A stretch of 64,000 nt of DNA from BOG-908 sp963848205 (GCA_963848205.1 CAWKCV010000005.1:496001-560000), one strand, 5' to 3'. Positions 9,515 through 19,020 are shown, numbered from the stretch's first letter. Numbers and translations: made by a program. Notes: generated by a model from the letters alone, not told the origin.

Positions 9515-11143
9515 TCACATCCCCCCCGGATAAGCCGGCCCGCCCCCACCCTCCGGCGCCGACCAGTCAATATTCTGCGTCGGATCCTTGATGTCGCACG
9601 TCTTGCAATGCACGCAGTTCTGCGCGTTGATCTGCAGGCGCGGATGGCCCTCCTCCACGCCCACCGCCTCATACACGCCGGCCGGGCAGTAGCGGCTTTC
9701 CGGGCTGCGATACGTCTCCCAGTTCACCCCCAGCCAACGCGACGGGTCGCGCAGCTTGAGATGGACCGGCTGGTTTTCCTCGTGGTTCGTGTTGCTGATG
9801 AACACGCTCGACAGCCGGTCGAACGTCAGCACGCCGTCGGGCTTGGGGTATTCGATCTTCGGCGCGTCGACCGCTTTTTTCAGGCTGTCGTGGTCCGGGT
9901 GCTTGTGGTGGAATGTCCAGGGTGCGCGGCCGCCCAGCACGAAAGTGTCCAGGCCCGAATATGCCATGAAGCCGTACAGGCCGAACTTGGCGAATGCCGG
10001 GCGCAAATTCCGCTCGCGCTTCAGCTCGGGATATAGCCAGCTCGCCTTGAACTTCTTGGTGTAGGCGGTCAGCTCCGCGGGCCGGTTGGCGGCCAAAGCT
10101 TCGGCGGCGGCTTCGGCGGCCAGCATGCCGGACTTCATCGCGCAATGCGTGCCCTTGATCTTGGGCAGGTTGAGAAACCCGGCCGAGTCGCCAATCAATG
10201 CGCCGCCGGGGAAGGTGAGCTTGGGGATCGACTGGAACCCGCCTTCGGACAGCGCCCGGGCGCCGTAGCTGATGCGCCGGCCGCCCTTGAAGTGGCGGGC
10301 CATGTGCGGATGCGTCTTCAGCCGCTGCATCTCGTCGAACGGCGAGAACCAGGGGTTCTGGTAGTCGAGCCCGACCACATAGCCGAACGAGACCAGCCCC
10401 TCGCCGAAATGATACATCCACGAGCCGGCATACGTGTTCTTGTCCGCCGGCCAGCCGACGGTGTGCATGATGAAGCCCGGCTTGTGGTTCTCGCGCGGGA
10501 TTTCCCACAGCTCCTTGATGCCGAGCCCGTAGGTCTGCGGGTCCACGCCGCGGCGCAGGTCGAACCGCTCCATCAGCTGCTTGCTCAGCGAGCCGCGGCA
10601 GCCTTCGCCGAACAGCGTGTAGGTGGCCCGCAGCTCCATGCCCGGCGCGTAATTCGGGCCGTGCTCGCCTTCCTTGGTGATGCCCATGTCGCCGGTGGCG
10701 ATACCCACCACGCGGTCGTTCTCGATCAGCAGTTCGGCGGCCGAAAAGCCCGGATAGATCTCCACGCCCAGTTCTTCGGCCTGGCGGCCGAGCCAGCGCG
10801 TCACGTCGCCCAGGCTGACGATGTAATTGCCGTGGTTGTTCATCTGCGGCGGCAGCACGGGCGAGTTGAAGGCGCGCTTGCGGGTGAGGAAGACGAAATG
10901 GTCCTCCTTCGCCTCGGTGTGGATCGGCGCATCGCGGTCACGCCAGTCGGGCAGCAGCTCCTCGAGCGCACGCGGCTCGATCACCGCGCCGGAGAGGATA
11001 TGCGCGCCGACCTCGCCCGCCTTTTCGACGACGCACACGCTGGCTTCGGGAGAGAGCTGCTTGAGCTTGATGGCAGCGGCAAGCCCTGCGGGACCTGCGC
11101 CGACGACGACCACGTCGAACTCCATCGCCTCGCGTTCGCTCAT
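9515..11143 (-). CDS. Electron transfer flavoprotein-ubiquinone oxidoreductase
   Basis: This 542-residue membrane-associated flavoprotein passes electrons from ETF to ubiquinone, linking fatty-acid and amino-acid dehydrogenation to respiration. It has an N-terminal FAD dinucleotide fold (VVVVGAGPAGLAAAI, residues 10-24), the HILSGAVIEP segment near 48, and a C-terminal ferredoxin-like 4Fe-4S motif with NCVHCKTCDIKDP near 510. The SRYCPAGVYE segment that usually supplies a further cysteine is present. The length matches the family. It is transcribed away from the uracil-DNA glycosylase gene, with a palindromic repeat in the shared upstream region. Confidence 0.96.
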   Translation of the reverse strand: MSEREAMEFDVVVVGAGPAGLAAAIKLKQLSPEASVCVVEKAGEVGAHILSGAVIEPRALEELLPDWRDRDAPIHTEAKEDHFVFLTRKRAFNSPVLPPQMNNHGNYIVSLGDVTRWLGRQAEELGVEIYPGFSAAELLIENDRVVGIATGDMGITKEGEHGPNYAPGMELRATYTLFGEGCRGSLSKQLMERFDLRRGVDPQTYGLGIKELWEIPRENHKPGFIMHTVGWPADKNTYAGSWMYHFGEGLVSFGYVVGLDYQNPWFSPFDEMQRLKTHPHMARHFKGGRRISYGARALSEGGFQSIPKLTFPGGALIGDSAGFLNLPKIKGTHCAMKSGMLAAEAAAEALAANRPAELTAYTKKFKASWLYPELKRERNLRPAFAKFGLYGFMAYSGLDTFVLGGRAPWTFHHKHPDHDSLKKAVDAPKIEYPKPDGVLTFDRLSSVFISNTNHEENQPVHLKLRDPSRWLGVNWETYRSPESRYCPAGVYEAVGVEEGHPRLQINAQNCVHCKTCDIKDPTQNIDWSAPEGGGGPAYPGGM

Positions 11144-11209
11144 GCTCTCGTCTCCCTGCGTTGCTTGAGTGACGTATTAGGGAGATGATTGCCGCGGGTG
11201 AAGGGGGAG

Positions 11210-11254
11210 AAGGAAGCAGTTCCTTTTTGGAAAAAAGGACCAGAAAACTTTGCC
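11210..11254 (-). repeat. Dispersed palindromic repeat, copy 2 (between divergent genes)
   Basis: Read on the minus strand it gives AAAGTTTTCTGGTCC, then a T tract, a short loop, AAAAAGGA and GCTTCCTTC. The core stem is TCCTTTTT with AAAAAAGGA at 11221-11239. The ETF-QO gene starts to the left and the uracil-DNA glycosylase gene to the right, so this copy cannot be the terminator of either. Confidence 0.75.
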
Positions 11255-11289
11255 TGCTCGCATTTGGCTGAGATTGGGGCGGACCTGGG

Positions 11290-12042
11290 ATGGATATGCT
11301 GGCGGCCTTGCGGCTGCAGATCGAGTGGGGGGCGGACGAGGCGCTCGACGACTTGCCCGTCGACCGGCTGGCGCGCCCCGCACCCATGCCCGCTCTCGTT
11401 GCGCGGCCGGTGCAGATCGCGCCGGCGGCCCGGCCGGGCATCGTCGCGCGCGCCCAGATCGCGGCTGAGGCCGCCAACACGATCGAGGCGCTGCGGCAGG
11501 CGCTGGCCGCGTTCACCGACTGCCCGCTAGCCGCGACCGCGACGCACCTGGTGTTCGCGGATGGCAATCCGGATGCCGGCCTGGTGGTCGTGGGCGAGGC
11601 GCCGGGCAACGACGACGACGCGGCCGGCCGTCCGTTTGCCGGAGAGGCCGGAAAGTTTCTGGACCGGATGTTCGCCTCGATCGGGCTTTCCCGGGCGGAC
11701 ATGCTGATCACCACGCTCATTCCGTGGCGCCCCCCCGGCAACCGGCCGCCCACGCAAGCGGAGGTGCAGACCTGCCTGCCGTTCCTGCTGCGCCACCTCA
11801 CGCTGCTGCGGCCGCGCTGCGTCGTCACGCTGGGCACGTTGCCGGTGCGGGCGCTGACCGGGCGCGACGAGACGTTGCGCAAATTGCGCGGACGCTGGCT
11901 GGATTTGCAGGTTCCGGGCCTGCCCAGCCCAGTGAAGTTGCTGCCCATGCTGCACCCTGCACAGGTACCGCACACTGCCGTGTGCAAGCGTGAAGCATGG
12001 GCGGACCTGATCACACTACGAAAGTCGCTTAGCGCGTTGTAA
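11290..12042 (+). CDS. Uracil-DNA glycosylase, family 4 type
   Basis: This 250-residue base-excision repair enzyme removes uracil from DNA. Motif 1 reads GEAPGNDDDAAGRPFAG (102-118), and motif 2 begins HPAQV near residue 233. C162 and C177 fit two iron-sulfur ligands. At the N-terminal pair only C78 is present and the position three residues before it is Phe, so one of the four usual Fe-S cysteines is missing in the expected spot. The first 70 residues are an extension common in alphaproteobacterial members. The start ATG at 11290 is followed in frame by a second possible ATG two codons later. Confidence 0.9.
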   Translation: MDMLAALRLQIEWGADEALDDLPVDRLARPAPMPALVARPVQIAPAARPGIVARAQIAAEAANTIEALRQALAAFTDCPLAATATHLVFADGNPDAGLVVVGEAPGNDDDAAGRPFAGEAGKFLDRMFASIGLSRADMLITTLIPWRPPGNRPPTQAEVQTCLPFLLRHLTLLRPRCVVTLGTLPVRALTGRDETLRKLRGRWLDLQVPGLPSPVKLLPMLHPAQVPHTAVCKREAWADLITLRKSLSAL

Positions 12043-12183
12043 TCGCGAATGCCGCGCGGTTCTTTACTTCCGCAACGATCGCCTGTGCTGGGTCACTTCA
12101 ACAGGCTTTCTCATCTAATCCCGTTCATGCGCGTCCAACATTGACGATTGCGCCCGGCAGAATTTTGCTGTTAAGGGCGGGCC

Positions 12184-13869
12184 ATGCGAGGGATCGGGCT
12201 TTCCATCTCGCGCTTCTCTGCTGCCCGCGCGGTGCTTGCGGGTGCCGCCATTCTGGCCGGAGCCGCGTTGCGGCCCGCCCAGGCCGACGGCGGTGGAGGA
12301 GCGTCACATTCCGACGATCTGGCGATGGCCATACCCCGGATACAGCCGCGGGCAGGTGCCAACGGCATCGGCCTGCCACAGCCGCTCGCCCCCAGCGAGG
12401 CGGCGCGGATACGCCGCATCTTCGCCCTCCAGCGGGGTGGCGACATTCCTGAGGCAGTGTCCGAGACCGGCCGACTGAACGACACGACTCTGCTCGGCCA
12501 TATCCTCGCCGACCGGTTGCTGAGCCGCCCGGCACGAGCAAGCGCGCCGGCTCTGTCGGATTGGCTTGGGCGCTACGCCGATCTCCCGGACGCAAACCCG
12601 ATATACGCGTTGCTCATGCGGCGCCTGGCCCATGGCGCCAAACGCCCCGCCGCGCCGAGCGGCGCCTGGCTGCATGCCGGCAACAGCTGGACCGGTGCCG
12701 CCAACCAAGGCCCGACCGACGATGCCGCCCGCCAGGCGTTGATCCATGGCCGCGACGCCGCGGCCGAGCGGCTCGGCCGCGACGCTTTCGAGCATAGCCG
12801 GGGACGTGACGGCGAAGCGGCCTACGTCGCGGGCCTGGCGGCCTGGCGCAAAAGCTCGGCCGACCGCGCGGCTTCGCTGTTCGAAGCGGCATCCTTGGCC
12901 GAGAACTCGGGTGCCAGGCTACGCGCATCGGCCTCCTACTGGGCCGCCCGCGCGCATCTGCTGGCCGGCGACGCGATCCTCTGGCGCCGCTGGATGCAGC
13001 GCGCGGCCGCCGAACCGCATACCTTGTATGGCATGCTGGCGTTGCGTGCGCTGGGCATGACGCTGCAAGCGCCACCGGCAAGCCCGGTGCTCGCCGAGGC
13101 GGACCTCGAAGCGATCAGCGCCACGCCGCAGGGGCGGCGCGCATTTTCTCTTTTCCAGGTGGGCGAGCGCGCGCGTGCGGAGGCAGAACTCCGCATGCTC
13201 TGGCCGCAGGCCCAGGCGCGCCCGGCTTTGTCACGCGCATTGTTCCTGGTGGCCGGCGCCATGGGTATCGGTGAATTGGCGTCCGACCTGGCAGCGACCG
13301 TTGACGCAACCGAAGCCGACCTTCCGATGCCCGTATTACGGCCGCGTGGCGGGTTCCGGCTCGATCCCGCGCTGGTGTATGCGGTTGCCCGGGTCGAATC
13401 CAATTTCGACAGCACGGCAGTGTCCGGCGCGGGCGCGCACGGGCTGATGCAGCTGATGCCGGAGACGGTCAGCGCGGTGTCGCAGGATTCCGAGGATGTG
13501 TTGGCCGAACCCGCGCAGAATTTGAAGCTGGGGCAGGCCTACCTCGCCTATCTCGGCGGCCGGGGCGTAGCCGGCGACAATCTGCTGCACGTGCTGGCCA
13601 GCTATAATGCCGGCCCGAACGCGGTGCAGCGCTGGAGCGCGGACGAGCAAGACCCGCTGCTTTTCATCGAGACGATACCCGTCGAGGAGACCCGCCATTT
13701 CGTCGAACGCGTCCTGACGAATGTGTGGGGGTATGCGGCGCGCTTCCGCGTTGCGGCGCCGAGCCTCGACATGCTGGCGGCCGGCGATTGGCCGACGTTT
13801 CTGCCGGAGTTGCTGGCCCGCCCGATGGCTACGCCCGTGCACGCGGCGATGCATCGGCACCTGCACTGA
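12184..13869 (+). CDS. Soluble lytic murein transglycosylase
   Basis: This 561-residue periplasmic enzyme cleaves peptidoglycan between MurNAc and GlcNAc to form anhydro-muropeptides. An N-terminal signal sequence runs to about AQA (residue 37). A long helical superhelix domain follows, and then a C-terminal SLT domain. The catalytic glutamate is in ARVESNFD (near residue 404), followed by GAHGLMQLMPET and later LASYNAGPNAV, all standard SLT motifs. moaB follows on the same strand after 23 nt. Confidence 0.94.
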   Translation: MRGIGLSISRFSAARAVLAGAAILAGAALRPAQADGGGGASHSDDLAMAIPRIQPRAGANGIGLPQPLAPSEAARIRRIFALQRGGDIPEAVSETGRLNDTTLLGHILADRLLSRPARASAPALSDWLGRYADLPDANPIYALLMRRLAHGAKRPAAPSGAWLHAGNSWTGAANQGPTDDAARQALIHGRDAAAERLGRDAFEHSRGRDGEAAYVAGLAAWRKSSADRAASLFEAASLAENSGARLRASASYWAARAHLLAGDAILWRRWMQRAAAEPHTLYGMLALRALGMTLQAPPASPVLAEADLEAISATPQGRRAFSLFQVGERARAEAELRMLWPQAQARPALSRALFLVAGAMGIGELASDLAATVDATEADLPMPVLRPRGGFRLDPALVYAVARVESNFDSTAVSGAGAHGLMQLMPETVSAVSQDSEDVLAEPAQNLKLGQAYLAYLGGRGVAGDNLLHVLASYNAGPNAVQRWSADEQDPLLFIETIPVEETRHFVERVLTNVWGYAARFRVAAPSLDMLAAGDWPTFLPELLARPMATPVHAAMHRHLH

Positions 13870-13892
13870 GCGTCGCGCGGCTCGATGAGAAC

Positions 13893-14402
13893 GTGCCGTT
13901 CGTGGTGGTGCACATTGCCGTGCTCACCGTATCGGATACGCGCGACCTGGCCAGCGATGCATCCGGCGATGCGCTGATCGCACGAATCGAGGCGGCCGGT
14001 CATCGGGTCGTGGCGCGCGAGATCGTGCGCGACGATGCGGACGTGATCGCCACGCATCTGCGGCGTTGGATCGCCGACGGGCAGATCGATGTGGTGATCA
14101 CCACCGGCGGCACGGGCGTGACCGGCCGCGACGTGACGCCCGAGGCGTTCGACCGCGTTCTGGAAAAGCGCATCGACGGGTTCGGCGAACTGTTCCGCAT
14201 GCTCAGCTACCAGAAAATCGGCACGTCGACGATCCAGTCACGCGCGTTGGCCGGTGTAGCCGGCGGCACCTATCTGTTCGCACTACCCGGCAGCACCGGC
14301 GCGGTAAAAGACGCATGGGACGACATCCTGGTCTGGCAACTCGACGCCCGCCACCGCCCCTGCAATTTCGTAGAACTCATGCCCAGACTGAAAGAACGCT
14401 AG
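13893..14402 (+). CDS. moaB: Molybdenum cofactor biosynthesis protein MoaB/Mog family
   Basis: This family binds molybdopterin and adenylates it. The 169-residue product has IAVLTVSDTR near the start, TTGGTGVTGRDVTPEA near residue 70 and PGSTGAVKDAWDDIL near 133, all diagnostic. The frame is open further upstream into slt. I choose the GTG at 13893 because the product then starts V-PFVVVHIAVL, matching the family N-terminus. The upstream frame would overlap the transglycosylase gene. Confidence 0.93.
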   Translation: MPFVVVHIAVLTVSDTRDLASDASGDALIARIEAAGHRVVAREIVRDDADVIATHLRRWIADGQIDVVITTGGTGVTGRDVTPEAFDRVLEKRIDGFGELFRMLSYQKIGTSTIQSRALAGVAGGTYLFALPGSTGAVKDAWDDILVWQLDARHRPCNFVELMPRLKER

Positions 14403-14406
14403 GACG

Positions 14407-14450
14407 TAAAAGTTCTTTGGTCCTGTCCTTCGAAAAAGGACCGCTTGCCT
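14407..14450 (+). terminator. Dispersed palindromic repeat, copy 3, at a convergent gene junction
   Basis: It begins TAAAAGTTCTTTGGTCC and has the stem GGTCC with GGACC around a purine-rich loop. It fills the 46-nt gap between moaB (+) and the TonB receptor gene (-). It could act as a bidirectional terminator. The same core recurs across the window. Confidence 0.65.
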
Positions 14451-16761
14451 AAAATGTAAGCTTGATGCCGCCAAAAGCCCCCACCGGTGCCGCCAAACTA
14501 TAACTGCGCGGATCCGTCGCCCGAGGCGCTTGCGACAAGAACACCGACGCGGTCGGCGCAAACGTCCCGAACGTATAGTAGCGCGCATCCGTGGCATTCT
14601 GCAGATTGACGAATATCTGCAGACGTCTCGTCGCCTGATAGACGCTGTGCAGATCGAGACGAAAGAACCCCGGCAATTTCGGCGTGAGATTGGCTTCGTC
14701 GCCGAACAAAGTCTGGCTACTCTGGCGCACGGCTTCGAAGCCCACGGTCCAGCCCGGCCGCAAGCTGACGTCGCTACCGGCTTTGATAACGTTCGTGGGG
14801 ATGCCTGGCAGAGTATCGCCGGGGCGTATCGCGAGATTGCCGTTCGCGTCGGCGGCGGGATTGCTGCCGGCACTCTCGAAAAACGGGCTGCGGAAAGTGG
14901 CATCGGTGTAGGTGAAGCCGATATGGGCCGACCAGATGTCCCGCTTGGCGCTGATCTGCGCGGACAATCCTTGCCGCCGCGTGTTGCCGACATTGGCGAA
15001 ATAGGCGCGCCCCAAAACCGGACTGTTGATGAAAGCGATGTCGTCGAGCGATCCGGTCCGGAAGAACGCAAGACTGAAGTCGGATTTGATGCCGAACGGC
15101 AAAACAGTGTGGCCGCGCACGCCGAACTCCACCGTGCGTGCGATCACCTGTTTCAGACCCGGGTCACCGACAAAGAAATTGGCCAAGCTGCAGGCATCCT
15201 GCGGTCCGGCGCAGGAGAGTTCCGCAGGCGTCGGTGTGCGGTTGGCCTGCGACCAGCCGCCATACACCGTGAGCCACGGAGTGAGTTTGTAGGTGACGCC
15301 CGCCGCTGGATTGAAACTCGAATAAGCGTGGTGCCCGTTCAACGCCGTGCCATTCTGGTCGGCGAGATCGATTTCGGCATTGTTAAATCGGCCTGACATC
15401 GTCAGCGCCAAACGCCTGGTCAGATCGAGTGTATCGGACGCATATACACCGACATTGGCGTCGCTCACCGCCACGCGCACCGGCACGTTGTTGCCCGGCT
15501 CGTCGATGGTGACACCGGGGCCGAGAAAGATGCGGCTGACGGGAGACAACCCACCGATCAGCCCAAGCGCAGAGAATTCAGTCTGCGCGCCATCGAAGCT
15601 GACACCGGCGACGGCATGATTGGTGAACCCTCCGAGATCGGCAGAGTTGGTCAACTGGCCTGACGCGCCATAAGTATTCGTGTTCGTCGTCTGCAGATCC
15701 AGCTCGGAATACGGCCCGCCGGAGAGAAAGTCCGTGATCGGCACGCCGCCGCGCGATGTCGATACGATGCCTGGGCTGGAACATAACAGATCGGAGCCGC
15801 CGCCGCAGGGCGCGTCGGCGGGTGCATTGCCGTTCACCACGCGTTGCAGGAAATAGCTGCCATAAGCGAGCGCCTGGAACGACAGATCATCGTCGAGCTG
15901 CTGCATCGCCGACAGGCTGAGTTCCGCGAACTTGTTGGCGACCAGATTGGGTGCGGTAAATTGCGCGCGCGGATCTGCGTCGATCAGCTGGATGGGTGAG
16001 CTGCCAGGGCCGTTGAGGATGGAGTTACCCAGCATGACACTTGCGTGGTATTCGCCGCGGTCGTTGCGCCAGCCTGCATCGGCATAGACATTCTGGATGT
16101 CGGACGATTGCAGATCGCGCCAGCCGTCCTGGTGCAATTCGCTGCCGGCTGCATAGAACGACGCGTGATCGCCGTGCGCGCCGTATTGGAACTCACCTTG
16201 AACCTGGCCGAACGAACCGCCGGATATGTCGGCTTCGGCGCCCTGGTAGGAGAAGCCGGTTTTCAGCCGCGTGTTGACCGATCCGCCGAGCGCGTTGAGA
16301 CCAAAGACCGGGTTCGATCCTTCGACATTGATCTTGTCGATCGCCAGATCGGGCAGCAGGTCCCAATTTACCGTGTCGCCGAACGCCTGGTTGAAACGCA
16401 CGCCATTCACATAGACGGCGATGCCCTGCGACGTGCCCTGCAGAGGCGATGCTTCGAAACCGTTGAAGAACAAGGCAGGCTGAAAGGGATTGCCGGACGG
16501 CGACTCGAGATTGACGCCAGCTACCTGCGTGTCGAGCGCGTGCAGCAAATCCGGCGTGCCGTCGCGGGCGATGTCGGCCGCACCCAGGATCGTGGTCTGG
16601 CTGGGAATGTGGTCGCGATCGATGCCGGCGCCAAGCAATGGCGATGTCCCGACGACGACGATGTTTTCAGTGGTTTGCGGGGCGGGGGCAATCTGCCCGT
16701 AGGCGGCGGAAGGAGCGACGACGAGGATACGCAGCCCAAGACGGCACCGGCGACTGATCAT
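14449..16761 (-). CDS. TonB-dependent outer-membrane receptor
   Basis: This outer-membrane beta-barrel with an N-terminal plug is driven by TonB and imports an iron complex, cofactor or other ligand that cannot be deduced here. Starting at the ATG at 16761 gives 770 residues with a signal peptide ending near AAYGQ. A TonB-box-like segment ENIVVVG follows near residue 33. The plug includes VNGVRFNQAFGDTVNWD, and the barrel ends with the aromatic residue F after GAFGGIKLT. An ATG 20 codons upstream (16821) would add an arginine-rich stretch before the signal. It is convergent with moaB. Confidence 0.92.
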   Translation of the reverse strand: MISRRCRLGLRILVVAPSAAYGQIAPAPQTTENIVVVGTSPLLGAGIDRDHIPSQTTILGAADIARDGTPDLLHALDTQVAGVNLESPSGNPFQPALFFNGFEASPLQGTSQGIAVYVNGVRFNQAFGDTVNWDLLPDLAIDKINVEGSNPVFGLNALGGSVNTRLKTGFSYQGAEADISGGSFGQVQGEFQYGAHGDHASFYAAGSELHQDGWRDLQSSDIQNVYADAGWRNDRGEYHASVMLGNSILNGPGSSPIQLIDADPRAQFTAPNLVANKFAELSLSAMQQLDDDLSFQALAYGSYFLQRVVNGNAPADAPCGGGSDLLCSSPGIVSTSRGGVPITDFLSGGPYSELDLQTTNTNTYGASGQLTNSADLGGFTNHAVAGVSFDGAQTEFSALGLIGGLSPVSRIFLGPGVTIDEPGNNVPVRVAVSDANVGVYASDTLDLTRRLALTMSGRFNNAEIDLADQNGTALNGHHAYSSFNPAAGVTYKLTPWLTVYGGWSQANRTPTPAELSCAGPQDACSLANFFVGDPGLKQVIARTVEFGVRGHTVLPFGIKSDFSLAFFRTGSLDDIAFINSPVLGRAYFANVGNTRRQGLSAQISAKRDIWSAHIGFTYTDATFRSPFFESAGSNPAADANGNLAIRPGDTLPGIPTNVIKAGSDVSLRPGWTVGFEAVRQSSQTLFGDEANLTPKLPGFFRLDLHSVYQATRRLQIFVNLQNATDARYYTFGTFAPTASVFLSQAPRATDPRSYSLAAPVGAFGGIKLTF

Positions 16762-16913
16762 GCAAGCAGGTAATACGGCGCCCAAACCCGCACAAGCACG
16801 CCGTTGGTAACGGCTCGTCACAGGCGAAGCGCTTAATGTAGCGGGGCTATCCGGCTGTCCTGACCATGGGAACGCTCTGCCTCATCACCACAGGGCCGGT
16901 TATCCGGGCCGTA

Positions 16914-17120
16914 TCAGATCGCGCGTTGCGACGTGCCCGCCCGATCGTATTGCGACACCTCCGCCAGCAGGCACCACACGCGTGCCGGCTCGACCTCGAT
17001 GTCGGGGTCGTTGAGCAGCAGGTCGAGTTCGACGAGTTTCTGCGTGTAGTCGCTGTCGGTGATCAACGCGGCGGCCTCTATCGGCTTCGAGTGAGAGACG
17101 GACAACGCAGGATATGCCAC
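16914..17120 (-). CDS. Small conserved-looking protein of unknown function
   Basis: This 68-residue acidic protein has a helical core (KLVELDLLLNDPDIEVEPAR). It starts 39 nt after the flhG stop codon on the same strand. I do not recognise a domain. Support for coding is the strand continuity with flhG and flhF, the sensible composition and the lack of a competing gene. It could also be a chance frame. Confidence 0.55.
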   Translation of the reverse strand: MAYPALSVSHSKPIEAAALITDSDYTQKLVELDLLLNDPDIEVEPARVWCLLAEVSQYDRAGTSQRAI

Positions 17121-17159
17121 GAGGTTTTTAGGGCCGGGAGGTTTTCAGGCTCATAGTTT

Positions 17160-17936
17160 TCAAGCTGGCACAAGCTGCAGCTCCCCGGCCAGGGCGCAAA
17201 CGTCATTGGCAGCGGGGCAGGCGGGATGGCGGGTCAGCAGCGGTGTTTGCCGGCGTATGGCGTCGCGCACCCGGTCGTCGCGCCGGACGATGCCGGCGAG
17301 TGCCGGCGTGGTGCCGAGGAACGTCTCGCACGCACGTGCCAATGTTGCGTAGGTCCGCTGGCCGCTGGCCCGCGTCGCGGCTTGGTTGACGACGATGCGG
17401 CTGTCCGGCGCCAGCCCGCCAGTATCGGCTGTGTAGAGCTTCAGCACGGCATAGGCATCGGTCAGCGAGGTCGGCTCGTCGGTCGCCACCACCAGCAGCG
17501 TGTCGGCCCAGGCGGCAAGATGACGCGTGGCCTGGTCGAGGCCAGCGCCGAGGTCGAGCAGAAGCACGTCATAGGCGAGGGGTTCGAGGCTGGACAGAAG
17601 CCAGTCGAGGCGGCCAGGCGGCAACGTCGCGAGCGAGCCCGATCCGGAGCGGCCCGGCAATATGTCGAAGCCAGCATCGGGGCTGCGGCAGATCGCATCG
17701 GTGAGCTTCACCCGCCCGGACAGCACCGAGGCCAGGTCGCGCTCCGGGCAGAGGCCGAGCTGGATGTCGACGTTCGCCAGCCCGAAATCCCCATCGACGA
17801 GCAGCACGCGGCGCCCAAGCTGGGCAAGCGAATGGGCGAGCGTGATCGCAAGCCACGTCTTGCCCACCCCGCCTTTGCCCGAGGCGATCGCGATCCGTCG
17901 CGAGCGCGACGTTCTGGAGTGGGGCAGATTATCCAT
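17160..17936 (-). CDS. flhG: MinD/ParA-type ATPase, FlhG (FleN) like
   Basis: This 258-residue P-loop ATPase counts or positions flagella together with FlhF. The deviant Walker A GKGGVGKT lies at 20-27, switch I in VDGDFGLANVDIQLG near 50, and Walker B in DVLLLDLGAG near 122. The start overlaps the end of flhF by 8 nt, the usual flhF-flhG arrangement. No other flagellar gene is in the window, so the pair is isolated here. A generic MinD-like function is the alternative. Confidence 0.83.
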   Translation of the reverse strand: MDNLPHSRTSRSRRIAIASGKGGVGKTWLAITLAHSLAQLGRRVLLVDGDFGLANVDIQLGLCPERDLASVLSGRVKLTDAICRSPDAGFDILPGRSGSGSLATLPPGRLDWLLSSLEPLAYDVLLLDLGAGLDQATRHLAAWADTLLVVATDEPTSLTDAYAVLKLYTADTGGLAPDSRIVVNQAATRASGQRTYATLARACETFLGTTPALAGIVRRDDRVRDAIRRQTPLLTRHPACPAANDVCALAGELQLVPA

Positions 17937-18972
17937 GTGCGTTTGAGTCCATGGTGTGTGCCACCCGCGACCGCGCGGTGGGAAAGACCGGGGTGCGGTA
18001 GGCTGGGTTGCGAGATTCTGGGGTGCGAGATTCTGGGTTGCGAGATTCTGGGGTGCGGAAGGCTGGAGGCGGGGCTGCCGAGAGCAGCCGTTCGGCGAGG
18101 AACTCGGGTGTCAGCGGCGCCAATCCGTCGGTCGCACCTGTCCCCACGCCGGCTTCCGTCAGGATCAACCCGCCTTCCGCGGCGGCGAGCACGCTGCCCA
18201 GCCTCCGTGTCGCGTCCAGGCGCGTGGGCAGGAAATGCTGGATGCCCAGTTTTGCGAACGCGGCTGCCTGTTCGGCCGCCTCTTCCGGGTGGCCGCCAGC
18301 GGCCAGCACCAGCACCGAGCGTGCGTTTGCCGCCTGCATCAATGCCGACAGCGCCTGCATGTCGGCCTCGTCGAACGGGTTGACGCCCGAGGTGTCGATC
18401 AACACGGGTGATCCGGGCTCGGCCTGCGCCAGCGCGCGCGACAATGAGGACGGTGTGCTGGCAGCCAGCAGCGTGAGCCCGAGCAGCCGCGTGTAGGCGG
18501 CGAGTTCCTCCGCCCCGCCGGCGCGGCGGCCATCTGCGGTGACGACCAGGGGCTTGTTGCCGGCCAGAACCAAGCGTGTGGCGAGCCGGGCGACGGAGAG
18601 TGTTTTGCCGGCACCAGGCGGGCCGGCCAACAGCAGCGTTGTCGCCTCCGGCCCTGCTTGCAGGGGCAGCTTGCCAAATCGCAGAGCGGACCGAAGGCTG
18701 GCGGGCAGGTCGGTCCCGGCAAGGCGTGCGGCAAGGCTGCCGGGTATGCCGTGATACGCCGCATTCAGGCCGGCTGCAGGGAGGCCGTGTGCGGCTGCAG
18801 GGAGCGACGCGGCCGGTGGTTCCTCGGGCTGGTCCAATGCAGCCGTGAGTTCCACGCCCCCATCAACCCGGCGCGATGACAGCAGCAGCGCATCGGGCCC
18901 GAGCTCGCTGCGGAGCTGGGCCATCGCATCGGCCATGCTGGCGGCACGATAGAGTTTGAGGCGCATGGGCAA
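17929..18972 (-). CDS. flhF: SRP-type GTPase FlhF
   Basis: This GTPase of the Ffh/FtsY class directs flagellar placement. Of its 347 residues, the N-terminus MRLKLYRAASMADAMAQLRS is typical of FlhF. The G1 loop GPPGAGKTLSVARLA is near residue 119, a G3-like DTSGVNPFD near 203, and the G4 region PTRLDATRRLG near 261. G3 usually reads DTAGR, so this one is divergent. The last 40 residues contain a five-residue repeat (RNPES/RTPES) encoded by a 15-nt tandem array. Start is ATG at 18972 or the one at 18966. Confidence 0.85.
   Translation of the reverse strand: MPMRLKLYRAASMADAMAQLRSELGPDALLLSSRRVDGGVELTAALDQPEEPPAASLPAAAHGLPAAGLNAAYHGIPGSLAARLAGTDLPASLRSALRFGKLPLQAGPEATTLLLAGPPGAGKTLSVARLATRLVLAGNKPLVVTADGRRAGGAEELAAYTRLLGLTLLAASTPSSLSRALAQAEPGSPVLIDTSGVNPFDEADMQALSALMQAANARSVLVLAAGGHPEEAAEQAAAFAKLGIQHFLPTRLDATRRLGSVLAAAEGGLILTEAGVGTGATDGLAPLTPEFLAERLLSAAPPPAFRTPESRNPESRTPESRNPAYRTPVFPTARSRVAHTMDSNAHG
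17991..18065 (-). repeat. 15-nt tandem array (five units) inside the flhF 3' end
   Basis: Five 15-base units follow one another without gaps. The central three read GGTTGCGAGATTCTG, GGGTGCGAGATTCTG and GGTTGCGAGATTCTG on the plus strand, and the outer two are diverged. Since 15 is a multiple of three, the array adds pentapeptides to the FlhF tail without shifting frame. Confidence 0.9.
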
Positions 18973-19020
18973 GGTTTACAGCGCCGGGGTTGCCAGACCG
19001 TTACGCACGCACGGGTTAGT

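Noticed and set aside
17991..18065. Possible CRISPR-like array
   Set aside because: Units are contiguous 15-mers without spacers and lie in a coding frame.
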